Shown: positions 23,418 through 32,664, counted from the first letter of the stretch. The stretch is 64,000 bases of DNA from RUG14199 sp964629225 (GCA_964629225.1 CAZVQC010000001.1:62001-126000); one strand, 5' to 3'. Translations and numbers: made by a program. Notes: generated by a model not told the origin, from the letters alone.

Positions 23418-24518
23418 TCATTCCAAGGGGAGCTCTGTGGGGATCTCACGCTGCCTAAACGGGATGCCGAGATGCTCGTAGGCGAGCCGGTTCACCATTC
23501 TTCCCCTGGGAGTCCGCGACAAAAATCCGATCTGCATCAGATACGGCTCGTAGACGTCCTCAAGAGTGATGGCCTCCTCTCCTATGGTGGCGGCAAGAGT
23601 GTCAAGACCCACCGGACCTCCGTCGTAGAATTTGATTATCGTCTCAAGCATCCGGCGGTCGGTGTTGTCAAGACCGAGCTCGTCCACCTCAAGCATCTTG
23701 AGAGCCTCCCTTGCACAGTCCAGAGTTATCTCGCCGTTCGACCTCACCTGGGCGAAATCACGGACACGCTTGAGAAATCTGTTGGCTATTCGGGGCGTTC
23801 CCCTTGAACGGGACGCGATCTCAAGGGCACCTTCCTCGGATATGGGAACCTCCAAAATGGATGCGCTCCTCTTGACTATCTGTGCCAGTTCTTCCGGAGA
23901 GTAGAGCTCAAGCCTCAAAAGCACTCCGAAACGGTCTCTCAAAGGAGTGGTCAACTGTCCCGCTCTGGTGGTGGCACCTATGAGGGTGAAACGGGGCAGA
24001 GGGATCCTGATGCTTCTTGCGGCAGGCCCCTTTCCGATTATGATGTCAAGATTAAAATCCTCCATGGCGGGGTAGAGTATTTCCTCAATGTTCCTGGAGA
24101 GGCGGTGGATCTCATCGATGAAGAGCACGTCTCCGTCATTCAGGTTGGTGAGAAGAGCCGCCAGATCTCCCTGTTTTTCTATCGCCGGACCGGAGGTCAC
24201 TCTGAAGTTGACTCCAAGCTCGTTTGCTATGATGGCGGAGAGGGTGGTCTTCCCAAGCCCCGGAGGGCCGTAGAGAAGCACGTGGTCAAGGCAGTCCCCT
24301 CTCATTTTGACCGCGTCAATGTAGATCTTGAGAACCTCCTTAGCCTTCTCTTGCCCCATGTATTCGTCGAAGGAATGGGGTCTTAAGGAGGTCTCGGTAT
24401 CCACGTCCTCCGAGGAGTATCCGGCGTCCACCATGCGGTCGGACACGTCCCCTGCCCCCTCGTAATTTCCGAAGCCTTCGTAGCTTCCGTAATCGCCGTT
24501 TGAATCGTAAAATGCCAT
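23418..24518 (-). CDS. ruvB: Holliday junction helicase motor RuvB
   Basis: Hexameric AAA+ motor that drives branch migration with RuvA. 366 residues. Walker A GPPGLGKTT, Walker B LFIDEIHRL, sensor GATTRAG and the winged-helix C-terminus with DVYEPYLMQIGFLSRTPRGR are intact. The N-terminus carries an extra roughly 30 residues rich in Gly, Tyr and Asp before the usual SLRPHSFDEYMGQ; the start is kept because GGGAG precedes it and no ribosome binding site precedes the later Met. It follows ruvA by 12 bases. Confidence 0.95.
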   Translation of the reverse strand: MAFYDSNGDYGSYEGFGNYEGAGDVSDRMVDAGYSSEDVDTETSLRPHSFDEYMGQEKAKEVLKIYIDAVKMRGDCLDHVLLYGPPGLGKTTLSAIIANELGVNFRVTSGPAIEKQGDLAALLTNLNDGDVLFIDEIHRLSRNIEEILYPAMEDFNLDIIIGKGPAARSIRIPLPRFTLIGATTRAGQLTTPLRDRFGVLLRLELYSPEELAQIVKRSASILEVPISEEGALEIASRSRGTPRIANRFLKRVRDFAQVRSNGEITLDCAREALKMLEVDELGLDNTDRRMLETIIKFYDGGPVGLDTLAATIGEEAITLEDVYEPYLMQIGFLSRTPRGRMVNRLAYEHLGIPFRQREIPTELPLE

Positions 24519-24530
24519 TGTTATCTCCCG

Positions 24531-25160
24531 TTACTGCTTCATCAGATTTGAAAGGGCCTTGCGGATCATGTCCTCAACGGACAGTGACGTGTCCACTCCC
24601 CGAAGGGCGCTTACCGCCTCCGAACGGGAGTAGCCGAGGACTACGAGAGCATCTGCCGCATCGGATACCGAGGAGGATGCCCTCGGCGCCTTCGGTGCTG
24701 CCGTCGGTGTGTCGTTTCCGGACGTATCCGTCTCGAAGACGGGAAACGCCTTTTGGAGCTTGTCCTTCAGATCCAGAACGATCCTCGCCGCAGTTTTCGC
24801 CCCCACCCCTTGGGCACGGGACAGCGCCTTTGAATCTCCGGTCGCCACGGCGGCGGACAGCTCCATCGGGTCCATTACGGACAGAATGGCAAGGGCGGCT
24901 TTCGGGCCTACTCCGGAGACGGTGATGAGGATGCGGAACGCCTCCGCCTCATCGGTATCGTGAAAACCGAACAGATCGATGCCGTCCTCCCTCACTTGAA
25001 GATGGGTGAAGACTCTGACAGTCTCCCCCTGCTTTGCCGCCAGTTTCGTCAAGGTGTTTGCGGAGACCGACACCCGGTATCCGACTCCGGCGCAATCGAT
25101 GACTGCAGAGTAGGATGTTCCGTCAAGGCCGATCAACTCACCCGTGAGACAGTAGATCAT
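24531..25160 (-). CDS. ruvA: Holliday junction branch migration protein RuvA
   Basis: Tetrameric Holliday-junction-binding subunit. 209 residues: OB domain (MIYCLTGELIGLDGTSYSAV), tandem helix-hairpin-helix region (TVSGVGPKAALAILS and GVGAKTAARIVLDLKDKL), an acidic Ser/Pro linker, and domain III (DAADALVVLGYSRSEAVSAL) that contacts RuvB. The start overlaps the yfhO stop by 4 bases (ATGA). Confidence 0.95.
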   Translation of the reverse strand: MIYCLTGELIGLDGTSYSAVIDCAGVGYRVSVSANTLTKLAAKQGETVRVFTHLQVREDGIDLFGFHDTDEAEAFRILITVSGVGPKAALAILSVMDPMELSAAVATGDSKALSRAQGVGAKTAARIVLDLKDKLQKAFPVFETDTSGNDTPTAAPKAPRASSSVSDAADALVVLGYSRSEAVSALRGVDTSLSVEDMIRKALSNLMKQ

Positions 25161-28138
25161 GATATTTCCTTTCCGTCAGCCCTCTGGGCTTTCTTTCTTT
25201 TTCTCGTTATCGCATCCGCAACTTCGAAAAGTGCGAACGCCGTCACACCGCAGGTGCTGAGGAAGAGCCCTTTCTTCACGCAGACCGGTGAGTATCTCAT
25301 TTCGATCTCGTGCTCTCCCGCCTCAAGCTTGAAAGTTATCAGCGCATCGAGAGCCTTTTCATATCCCACCTTTTTTCCGTCAACGGTGATCTGCCAGCCC
25401 TCGTCGTAGGGAATGGAGGTGAAGACCCGAGAGGTCTCATTCGTCACGGTCATCCTGCCTCGGAAGGAGGATGAGGAGTAGCTTTCTATCTCGTAGGGGG
25501 CCGCCGAGAGGATTTCCATGGAGTCCTTGAAAACCTCCTCGTCAAGGAACCAGAAATAACAGTCGCAGTCCACAAGGTAGACCTCGTCCTTGTTCAGCAC
25601 CATCTTGACGTTGACGGTCTCTCCCGGCTCGAAGCGACCCACCTTGACCACTCTGTAAGTCTCGTTTGCAAAGTAAGTTCCGAGGGATTCCCCGTTTGCA
25701 AAGAGCTTTACCTCCCTCATGTAGTCTGAGGGAAAGTGGCAGTAGATGATACCGTCGTCGGGAGCGGTGAATGTGAAGGTCACCGACGAGTCCAGATCTT
25801 TATTCTGCCTTGAGTACTTGGTGTGCTTTGATGCCTCGGTCTCGGTCACATTGACCTTCGATGAGACCGTGTGATCTATGGGGGCGAACACGTCCTCCAT
25901 GTCCCCGGTGAGGCTCTTGACAAGCGCATTCATCTTTTCGATGGGAGAGGGTAGCGCATCGTCATCGGAAAAGTCAAGGGAGTCAAAGTCCCCGTTTGCA
26001 CCGAAGGCTATGGGCAGAGCGTAGCCGTTTTCATAGGTGACGATGCCCTTTCCATCATCTCTTAGTATCTCCGAGTAGATGCCGTCCTCAAGGGATCCGT
26101 CCCCGTCAAGAACGTATCTCACTCCGAGGATACTGTCGGAGACCGGAGTCGCTCCCAGATATTTTGACCAATGGGACTTTGAGGCAAAACCCATCCTGTT
26201 CAGAAACGTCACGGTCTCCTTGTTGAGAGTGGAAGTGGATCCGGACAGTCCGTTCATGCCGAGAGCCATGTTGTCGTTGGTCTTTCGGTGGACAGTCTTC
26301 TCCATCCGATAGAATGACGTGTCAAGCTCCGAAACAGCCGCCACCGCCTCTTCGTACTTGTCGATGTAAGAGCGGTAACTTGTCCTGCTTGAAAAGACCA
26401 CGTCCCGATCCAGTGCGTAGAAGTTCTCAAGAGAGCTTGAAAACATTTCGAATCCCACCGCTATGGCAAGGACGATGCAGGCGGTGACCTTGACGGAGGG
26501 GGATCTTGACTTGATTGCTTTCAAAATGAGCAGATAGGCTGTCAAGAAGCCGAGAGTCGCCCAAACGCAGGTAAGATCTGGCATATTGTCGTAGTCGAGC
26601 TTTTGAAGGATGATAAGAAGAGTCCCGAAAAACGCCGCCGACAGTATCACCGTTCTAAAGTCCGCCGCCTCAAGCTCCTCAAACCCCCTGAAGGCAAGCC
26701 AGACGAGGAAGAAGCAAAGCATGAAGACGTAGCGGTAGTTGAGCCAGTTGGGCACCTGCATACCGTGCCAGATAAGGTCAAGGACCGATGCGTCCATGCT
26801 GAGAAGGAAGAACAGTATGAGAATCCCCGATGCGATCTTTTCTCTCGCCGCCACCCGCTTCGAAAAGAACCAAACCGGAACGAGGAGCAGGGTGGACGTG
26901 GAGGTGAAGAGGAATGGAAGCCCCTCCGGCCGGACCGTGTCGTAGGAGCCGAAGAATATCTTCGTCACAAGGTCGGCTATGTCGAATTTTTGAGTCAGAT
27001 TGTAGGTGGGTGTTGAAAAAGTGGTCTTCCCAAAGGAGAGAGAGTAGTAAGTAGGCAGGATGATAACTCCCGAAATGCAGAGAACGCAGACCGCCGCAAG
27101 AAGCCCCCGAAGGAGACTTTTGGGAAGGTGAAGAGCACCGAGGTGTCGCCTGTCCTCGGCAAAATACCTGAAAAGGAACCACACGACGGCGAAGATGCAC
27201 ATCATGTAGCCGATGTAGAAATTGCTCAGAACGCACAGACTTAATGACACCACCAAAAGGGGAAGCCTGCCGTTTTCGATGAGGGCATCGATCCCCAGCA
27301 TGACGAGAGGCAAAAGTATCATGCAGTCCGTCCACATCAGATTGTGCTGCATGACCACCGCAAAGGAGCAAAGCGCCCACACCGTGGAAAAGGTGACGGC
27401 GGCAATGGGCTGCCTCGGACGTTTTTTGTGAACGTAGATGCCGAAGGTGAGACCGCAAAGCCCGCACTTGAGAAGTATCAAAAGGTAGATCGCCTCGGTG
27501 ATCATGTCTTTCGGGAAAAGAGCAACTATGAAAGACAGGGGGCTTGCAAGATAGTAGGCGAAGATGCCCATGAACTCTCCCCCAAGGGCGCGCCCGAAGG
27601 AGTAGAGGAGGCTGCCGTCCCCGTGGAGGATCGACCTGAGCTCCTCGAAAAAGTAGACGTACTGTCCGTTCAGATCCAACACCAAAACGGAATTCTGCCC
27701 AAAGGGGAAGACCCCCATGGAGGAGTAGACCGCAAAAAGGAGCAGAAGGGGAACGAGAAAACAGAACCCCAGGTATTTTTTGCCTTTCAGAGCCTCAAAA
27801 AGAGCCGAAAACGGCGTTTTCTTCCGCCCGGCGGCAGTCGGCACCTCCGAGCTTACGTCCACCGTGTCCGTGGGCGAAACGGGTGCCTCCGATGGCTCGG
27901 TGTCGGATGGCGCCACATGGGGGGGCGCCGCATTTTCCGCTCCGTCATTTTGAATGTTGTCGCAGTCGGTCTCCCCGTCGGCGAGCTTTGGTTCTTTTAT
28001 ACTGTCCGTCGCCTCGGCGGATGCCGTCAACTCACCGCCCTCGGCGGCTTCCGTCTCGGATACCGCAAAAGCTTCTTTTTCCCACCCGTCCGGGGAAGAG
28101 ATCTTGAAGCTGTCGAAGCTGTTGTCACAATTTTCCAT
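25157..28138 (-). CDS. YfhO-family membrane glycosylation protein
   Basis: Large multi-spanning membrane protein of 993 residues. After a roughly 125-residue acidic, low-complexity cytoplasmic head, GFCFLVPLLLLFAVYSSMGV begins about twelve transmembrane segments with the family motif DLNGQYVYFFEELRSIL; the C-terminal third is extracytoplasmic with a beta-rich domain and a final transmembrane helix. YfhO of Bacillus glycosylates lipoteichoic acid using undecaprenyl-linked sugar, so a GT-C type transferase role at the outer membrane face is likely. The acidic N-terminal head is not typical. Start overlaps DUF951 by 14 bases and the stop overlaps ruvA by 4. Confidence 0.9.
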   Translation of the reverse strand: MENCDNSFDSFKISSPDGWEKEAFAVSETEAAEGGELTASAEATDSIKEPKLADGETDCDNIQNDGAENAAPPHVAPSDTEPSEAPVSPTDTVDVSSEVPTAAGRKKTPFSALFEALKGKKYLGFCFLVPLLLLFAVYSSMGVFPFGQNSVLVLDLNGQYVYFFEELRSILHGDGSLLYSFGRALGGEFMGIFAYYLASPLSFIVALFPKDMITEAIYLLILLKCGLCGLTFGIYVHKKRPRQPIAAVTFSTVWALCSFAVVMQHNLMWTDCMILLPLVMLGIDALIENGRLPLLVVSLSLCVLSNFYIGYMMCIFAVVWFLFRYFAEDRRHLGALHLPKSLLRGLLAAVCVLCISGVIILPTYYSLSFGKTTFSTPTYNLTQKFDIADLVTKIFFGSYDTVRPEGLPFLFTSTSTLLLVPVWFFSKRVAAREKIASGILILFFLLSMDASVLDLIWHGMQVPNWLNYRYVFMLCFFLVWLAFRGFEELEAADFRTVILSAAFFGTLLIILQKLDYDNMPDLTCVWATLGFLTAYLLILKAIKSRSPSVKVTACIVLAIAVGFEMFSSSLENFYALDRDVVFSSRTSYRSYIDKYEEAVAAVSELDTSFYRMEKTVHRKTNDNMALGMNGLSGSTSTLNKETVTFLNRMGFASKSHWSKYLGATPVSDSILGVRYVLDGDGSLEDGIYSEILRDDGKGIVTYENGYALPIAFGANGDFDSLDFSDDDALPSPIEKMNALVKSLTGDMEDVFAPIDHTVSSKVNVTETEASKHTKYSRQNKDLDSSVTFTFTAPDDGIIYCHFPSDYMREVKLFANGESLGTYFANETYRVVKVGRFEPGETVNVKMVLNKDEVYLVDCDCYFWFLDEEVFKDSMEILSAAPYEIESYSSSSFRGRMTVTNETSRVFTSIPYDEGWQITVDGKKVGYEKALDALITFKLEAGEHEIEMRYSPVCVKKGLFLSTCGVTAFALFEVADAITRKRKKAQRADGKEIS

Positions 28139-28331
28139 CAGCACCACCCGGAATGACCCTTCTGACCGATCTTTCTATTTTTTCGCGAGGCACCGTAACG
28201 TCTCTGCCACAGCCCTCGCAAAGGAGCCTTACGTCAGTTCCGCCCCTGAGAACGAAAAATCTTGAGGAGCCGCAGGGGTGTTTCTTTTTCATCTCAATAA
28301 GATCCCCCTTTGAAAATCTTTTGGTCTCCAT
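28125..28331 (-). CDS. DUF951 family protein
   Basis: Small conserved Firmicutes protein of 68 residues. The family pattern is clear: METKRFSKGDLIEMKKKHPC, then LLCEGCGRDVTVPREKIERSV. Three cysteines (HPCG and CEGCG) suggest a zinc site. Function unknown; fold resembles small SH3-like nucleic-acid-associated proteins. GGGAGG four bases before the ATG at 28331 supports this start over one 12 bases upstream. First gene of the yfhO-ruvA-ruvB transcript. Confidence 0.88.
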   Translation of the reverse strand: METKRFSKGDLIEMKKKHPCGSSRFFVLRGGTDVRLLCEGCGRDVTVPREKIERSVRRVIPGGADGKL

Positions 28332-28383
28332 ACTCCCTCCCAAGTGACGGAAGCCGAAGGCATCCGTAATATTATCTCATCTT

Positions 28384-28412
28384 ACTTTACCACAAAAATG
28401 CCCCCGTGTAAA
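28384..28412 (-). promoter_or_regulatory. Promoter of DUF951-yfhO-ruvAB
   Basis: Minus strand TTTACA (28407-28412), 17 nt, TAAAGT (28384-28389). Confidence 0.6.
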
Positions 28413-28458
28413 GAGTTTTTGAGAAGGTGAACAAAGTAAAAAAAGGAGCACTGCCGCC

Positions 28459-28487
28459 TTGACTCTTTCAAAGTAATGGGCTATAAT
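28459..28487 (+). promoter_or_regulatory. Promoter of the flavodoxin-like gene
   Basis: TTGACT (28459-28464), 17 nt, TATAAT (28482-28487). Confidence 0.8.
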
Positions 28488-28518
28488 GAGGCAAAAGCGA
28501 CACCGAAAGGAAACGATA

Positions 28519-29136
28519 ATGAAGGTTTTGGCACTTAACGGAAGCCCCAGAAGCGGATCAAATACCGGGATCGCACTGGATGAGATGAGGCGGGTCTTTG
28601 ATGCCGAGGGGATCGGGTTTGAAGAGATAGAAGTGGGACGGGAGCCCATAAGAGGCTGTCTTGCCTGCAACGGCTGTGACAAAGCGGGACGGTGTGTTAT
28701 CGATGACGCCGTCAACGAGATCGCACCGAAGTTTGAAGCGGCGGACGGACTTGTGGTGGCAAGCCCGGTCTACTACGCCTCGGCTAACGCCACCCTTATC
28801 GCCTGCCTTGACAGGCTCTTTTACAGCACCCCGTTTGACAAGACCATGAAGGTGGGCTGTGCCGTTACCTGTGCCAGACGGAGCGGATGCACCGCCGCCT
28901 TTGACGAATTGAATAAGTTCTTCACCATCTCCGGAATGCCGGTGGTCTCAAGCAGATATTGGAACAATATCCATGGGCTCCGTACGGGAGAAGCGGCAAA
29001 GGATGAGGAGGGACTTCAAACTATGAGGATACTCGCCCGAAACATGGCGTTTCTTATGAAGAGCATAGCTCTCGGAAAGGAAAGATTCGGACTTCCGGAA
29101 AAAGAAGAACCCGTTTTCACTCACTTTATAAAATAG
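28519..29136 (+). CDS. Flavodoxin-family NAD(P)H oxidoreductase
   Basis: FMN protein of 205 residues in the NADPH-dependent FMN reductase/iron-sulfur flavoprotein group. The phosphate loop is LNGSPRSGSNTG, followed by GCLACNGCDKAGRCVIDDAV, whose four cysteines resemble the [4Fe-4S] region of iron-sulfur flavoproteins, and ASPVYYASANATL binds the flavin ring. The start at 28519 follows GAAAGGAAA. Single-gene transcript, divergent from DUF951-yfhO-ruvAB. Physiological acceptor unknown. Confidence 0.87.
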   Translation: MKVLALNGSPRSGSNTGIALDEMRRVFDAEGIGFEEIEVGREPIRGCLACNGCDKAGRCVIDDAVNEIAPKFEAADGLVVASPVYYASANATLIACLDRLFYSTPFDKTMKVGCAVTCARRSGCTAAFDELNKFFTISGMPVVSSRYWNNIHGLRTGEAAKDEEGLQTMRILARNMAFLMKSIALGKERFGLPEKEEPVFTHFIK

Positions 29137-29451
29137 AGTTCGGCGTTTGCCAAAATTATCTACCAAAGTCTCCGTCTCCAAAGCAAGGTTCTCGGCTTCA
29201 TCGCCACGTCGGAAAAAGCCCAAGCCCCCACACTTCCGGCACTTCCGCCCCCGCCACGCCAACGCTGTGGCGGCGTACTTCCGCGCCGGAGAAAGACCCG
29301 AGATCCCACACTTTCGGCACTTCCGCACCCCACCGACTTTTTCGGCGGGGGGGCTTTTTTACTTCCGGGAAAAAATAATGCATTTTTAGGGCAAGAATGA
29401 TATCATAACGTTCCGTAATGTCGGATAGGGTACTAAGGTGCTCCAAAAGCA
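29137..29451. other. Gene-free stretch with a duplicated 42-bp segment
   Basis: Segments 29207-29248 and 29284-29326 are similar over about 42 bases, both ending CACTT(T/C)CGGCACTTCCGC, with an offset of 77-78 bases. A terminator follows at 29328. No gene seen. Confidence 0.55.
29328..29360 (+). terminator. Terminator downstream of the flavodoxin-like gene
   Basis: Stem CCCC-A-CCGA / TCGG-C-GGGG with one mismatch, then T6. It lies about 190 bases after the stop codon. Confidence 0.65.
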
Positions 29452-29480
29452 TTGACTTAAGTGGGAAACTATGATATAAT
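29452..29480 (+). promoter_or_regulatory. ruvC promoter
   Basis: TTGACT (29452-29457), 17 nt, TATAAT (29475-29480). Confidence 0.8.
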
Positions 29481-29512
29481 ATCTTATTATAATAACAAAA
29501 GCAGGTAGTATC

Positions 29513-30010
29513 ATGAGGATAATGGGGATCGACCCCGGCATTGCCATCGTCGGCTGGGGGGTTCTTGATTACGATAAAATGAAATTCAGACCGGTAGCTT
29601 ACGATTCACTGATGACGAAAGCGGGGCTACCCGTCGAGGAGAGGCTCAGACAGATATTCGAGGGCCTCGGAGCACTGATGGACAAATACAAACCGGATGC
29701 GGTGTCGGTGGAGGAGCTTTTTTGGAACACCAACCAGAAGACGGGCATTACCGTGGCCGAGGCGAGGGGAGTTATTTTACTGACGGCCAAGCTCCGCGGG
29801 ATACCGATATTCGAGTACACGCCGCTACAGGTGAAACAAGCGGTGGTGGGCTACGGAAGAGCAGAGAAAAAGCAGGTGATAACGATGGTCACCACCCTTC
29901 TCGGACTTGAAAAGCCCCCGAAACCGGACGATACCGCCGATGCGATAGCGCTTGCCATGTGCCACGGTCACGTGGGAGCGTCGGTGCTCAGCAAATACTA
30001 CAAGATGTGA
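29513..30010 (+). CDS. ruvC: Holliday junction resolvase RuvC
   Basis: Endonuclease that cuts Holliday junctions. 165 residues. The RNase H-like fold has the four acidic residues expected: D in GIDPGIAIVG, E in SVEELFWNTN, and the C-terminal D pair in KPDDTADAIALAMCH. VKQAVVGYGRAEKKQV is the DNA-contact helix. It is separated from ruvAB, which lie on the other strand 5 kb away. It heads a long plus-strand run including a methyltransferase 10 bases downstream. Confidence 0.94.
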   Translation: MRIMGIDPGIAIVGWGVLDYDKMKFRPVAYDSLMTKAGLPVEERLRQIFEGLGALMDKYKPDAVSVEELFWNTNQKTGITVAEARGVILLTAKLRGIPIFEYTPLQVKQAVVGYGRAEKKQVITMVTTLLGLEKPPKPDDTADAIALAMCHGHVGASVLSKYYKM

Positions 30011-30020
30011 CGGAGACAGT

Positions 30021-30914
30021 ATGTGGATCTCGGATAATTGGAAAGAATACCGGCTTCTCGATGCAGAAGGCGGAGAGAGGCTTGAAAGCTGGGGAGGACA
30101 CATCCTCGTGCGCCCGGACCCTCAGATAATATGGACCGGGGAGAGACGGTTGCCCGAATGGAGACGTGCCGACGGAATCTACAAGCGCTCAAAAAGCGGC
30201 GGCGGGAAATGGACCGTCAATAAGATGCCCGCCCACTGGGACATCTCCTACAGAGACCTGACCTTCCGCCTTCGCCCCATGGGGTTCAAGCACACGGGAC
30301 TTTTTCCCGAACAGGCCACCAATTGGGACTGGGTGCGGGACATTGTGGAGAGGGCACTTGAGAAGGAGCCCGAAAGGGAAGTGAGAGTGCTCAATCTGTT
30401 CGCCTACACCGGCGCCGCCACCGTAAGCGCCGCCAAGGCGGGAGCATCCGTCTGCCACGTGGATGCCTCAAAGGGAATGGTGACGGCAGCAAAGGAGAAT
30501 GCCGCGCTGTCCGGTCTTGCGGATGCACCGATACGCTACATCGTGGACGATTGCATGAAATTCGTTCGCCGCGAGATAAGACGGGGCAAAAAATACGACG
30601 GCATCATCATGGATCCCCCCTCCTACGGAAGAGGCCCCGGAGGAGAGGTGTGGAAGCTTGAGGACTGTGCATGGGAGATGATATCCGAAAGCGCAGAGCT
30701 TCTTTCGGAGGATCCTCTGTTCTTCCTCATCAACTCCTACACCACGGGACTTTCCCCGGCGACCATGGGCTATATGTTGGCAAAAGCCCTTCCCGAAAAG
30801 GTATTAAAGGTGGGAAAGCTTGAGACGGGGGAGACCGGTCTTTCCGTGGAAAGCAGCGGCCTTGTGCTTCCCGCCGGAGCGTCGGCACGCTTTGAGGCCA
30901 ATGGGAAGGATTAA
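30021..30914 (+). CDS. RlmI-like class I SAM-dependent methyltransferase
   Basis: Methyltransferase of 297 residues related to the RlmI/YccW group of 23S rRNA cytosine methyltransferases. The SAM loop is LNLFAYTGAATVSAAKAGAS with the acidic VDASKGM; MDPPSYGRGPGGEVWKLE is the catalytic NPPSF-like motif. The N-terminal PUA domain of true RlmI is missing, replaced by a short strand-rich region (HILVRPDPQIIW), so the RNA target may differ. Starts 10 bases after ruvC with a GGAGA site. Confidence 0.85.
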   Translation: MWISDNWKEYRLLDAEGGERLESWGGHILVRPDPQIIWTGERRLPEWRRADGIYKRSKSGGGKWTVNKMPAHWDISYRDLTFRLRPMGFKHTGLFPEQATNWDWVRDIVERALEKEPEREVRVLNLFAYTGAATVSAAKAGASVCHVDASKGMVTAAKENAALSGLADAPIRYIVDDCMKFVRREIRRGKKYDGIIMDPPSYGRGPGGEVWKLEDCAWEMISESAELLSEDPLFFLINSYTTGLSPATMGYMLAKALPEKVLKVGKLETGETGLSVESSGLVLPAGASARFEANGKD

Positions 30915-30946
30915 AAAACTAAGAGACAGGAAGGGTTATTTTTGAT

Positions 30947-31819
30947 TTGAGCATCATAAAAGCGAGCGATCTCACATTCGCTTATGAGGAAGAGGGAGAG
31001 AGCGGGGCTGTCAAAGCCCTTGACGGGGTCTCCTTCGAAATAGAAGAAGGGTCATTCACTGCGATACTCGGCAGAAACGGAAGCGGAAAGAGCACCCTTG
31101 CAAAACTCCTTTGCATGGTAATGCTCCCCGACAGCGGAAGCCTCACGGTAGCGGGAGTGAACGTGACGGATGAGGCAGCCTCGGAGGACGATATCTTCAA
31201 GGCGAGACGGGACGTGGGAATGGTCTTTCAAAATCCCGATAACCAGATAGTCGCCACCGTGGTGGAGGAGGACGTGGCCTTCGGACCGGAAAACTTGGGG
31301 ATCCCCTCCGAGGAGATCAGACGGCGTGTGGACGAAGCGCTCGATGCCGTCGGGATGAGGGCTTACGCAAGGCGCAGTGCTTCCGAGCTGTCCGGCGGAC
31401 AGAAGCAGAGGGTGGCAATAGCGGGCGCTATCGCAATGCGCAGAAAGTGCCTTATTTTCGACGAGAGCACGGCGATGCTGGACCCGGTCGGGCGAAGGGA
31501 AGTTATGGACATCATAAAAAGGCTGAATCGGGAAGAAGGTATCACGGTAATAATGATCACTCACTACATGAACGAGGCCGCCCTTGCGGATCGGGTGCTC
31601 GTCATGGAAAAGGGTAAGATCGCGATGGACGCTCCCCCAAAGGAGATATTCGTTCAGGTGGAGCGCCTTTTGGAAGCGGGACTCGACGTGCCCCAGACTA
31701 CCGAACTTCTCTACAGACTGAGATCCGGGGGACTTGACGTGCCCCTTGATGCCTTCGGAGAGAGAGAATGTGCCGAGGCTATCGCAGCCGCCGTTCAAAA
31801 AAGGGGGTGCCGCCTGTGA
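30947..31819 (+). CDS. ecfA1: ECF transporter ATPase EcfA1
   Basis: One of two ATPases of the energy-coupling module that powers vitamin and metal uptake with interchangeable S components. 290 residues. Walker A GRNGSGKST, Q-loop VFQNPDNQIVA (the NPDNQ variant is typical of EcfA), signature ELSGGQKQR, Walker B LIFDESTAMLDP and switch His in ITHYM. The start appears to be TTG at 30947, 11 bases after AGGAAGGG. The stop overlaps the next gene by 4 bases (GTGA). Confidence 0.93.
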   Translation: MSIIKASDLTFAYEEEGESGAVKALDGVSFEIEEGSFTAILGRNGSGKSTLAKLLCMVMLPDSGSLTVAGVNVTDEAASEDDIFKARRDVGMVFQNPDNQIVATVVEEDVAFGPENLGIPSEEIRRRVDEALDAVGMRAYARRSASELSGGQKQRVAIAGAIAMRRKCLIFDESTAMLDPVGRREVMDIIKRLNREEGITVIMITHYMNEAALADRVLVMEKGKIAMDAPPKEIFVQVERLLEAGLDVPQTTELLYRLRSGGLDVPLDAFGERECAEAIAAAVQKRGCRL

Positions 31820-32664
31820 ATGCCGCGGAATTCAAAAACGTGTCCTTCACCTACTCCAAGGGAGGCTCCCACGTGACGAAGGCTCTTGACTCCGTGGATC
31901 TTCAGATCGAAGAGGGAGCGGTGACGGGAGTGATAGGTGCCACCGGCAGCGGTAAGAGCACCCTTGTCCAGATGCTGAACGGGCTGATAAAGCCCGATCG
32001 GGGAACGGTCACGGTCTTCGGTGAGGATCTGTGGGACAAAAAAACGAAACTGAAGAGCATCCGATCCAAGGTGGGTCTTGTGATGCAGTACCCGGAGTAT
32101 CAGCTCTTTGACGAGACTGTGGCAAAGGATATCTCCTTCGGGCCGAGGAACATGGGCATCTTGGGAGAAGAACTTGAAGAGAGAGTTCTACGTGCCGCGG
32201 ATTTTGCGGGACTTGACAGAGCGCTCCTCCCAAAAAGCCCCTTTGAGCTTTCCGGAGGACAGAAGCGGCGTGCCGCCCTTGCGGGAGTCATGGCAATGGA
32301 GCCGAAAATGCTGGTGCTTGACGAGCCGGCGGCGGGACTTGACCCGTCGGGAAGGCGTGAGATACTGGGCAGGATCCGTGAATACGGTAAGAAAAGGTCC
32401 GTGTCGGTGGTGATAGTCAGCCACAGCATGGAGGACATGGCGAGTTATTGCGAGAGACTGGTGGTGCTGAAGGAGGGACGGGTGATCGGAAGCGATCTTA
32501 CGGAGAGGATATTCTCCGCCCCGGAAATGCTGACAGCGGCAGGTCTTGACGTCCCCGTGGTCACTAAGGTGGCATACGAGCTTGAAAAACTGGGGTGCGG
32601 CGTTGGAAAAGACGTCTACACCGTGAAATATGCGGCGGAAAAACTGCTTTCCAAGCTGTCATAA
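31816..32664 (+). CDS. ecfA2: ECF transporter ATPase EcfA2
   Basis: Second ATPase of the ECF module, 282 residues, partner of EcfA1. Walker A GATGSGKST, Q-loop VMQYPEYQLF (the YPEYQ variant marks EcfA2), signature ELSGGQKRR, Walker B LVLDEPAAGLDP, switch His VSHSME. GTG start overlapping the ecfA1 stop, with AAGGGGG upstream. An earlier in-frame start inside ecfA1 was rejected for lack of a ribosome binding site. Confidence 0.94.
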   Translation: MNAAEFKNVSFTYSKGGSHVTKALDSVDLQIEEGAVTGVIGATGSGKSTLVQMLNGLIKPDRGTVTVFGEDLWDKKTKLKSIRSKVGLVMQYPEYQLFDETVAKDISFGPRNMGILGEELEERVLRAADFAGLDRALLPKSPFELSGGQKRRAALAGVMAMEPKMLVLDEPAAGLDPSGRREILGRIREYGKKRSVSVVIVSHSMEDMASYCERLVVLKEGRVIGSDLTERIFSAPEMLTAAGLDVPVVTKVAYELEKLGCGVGKDVYTVKYAAEKLLSKLS

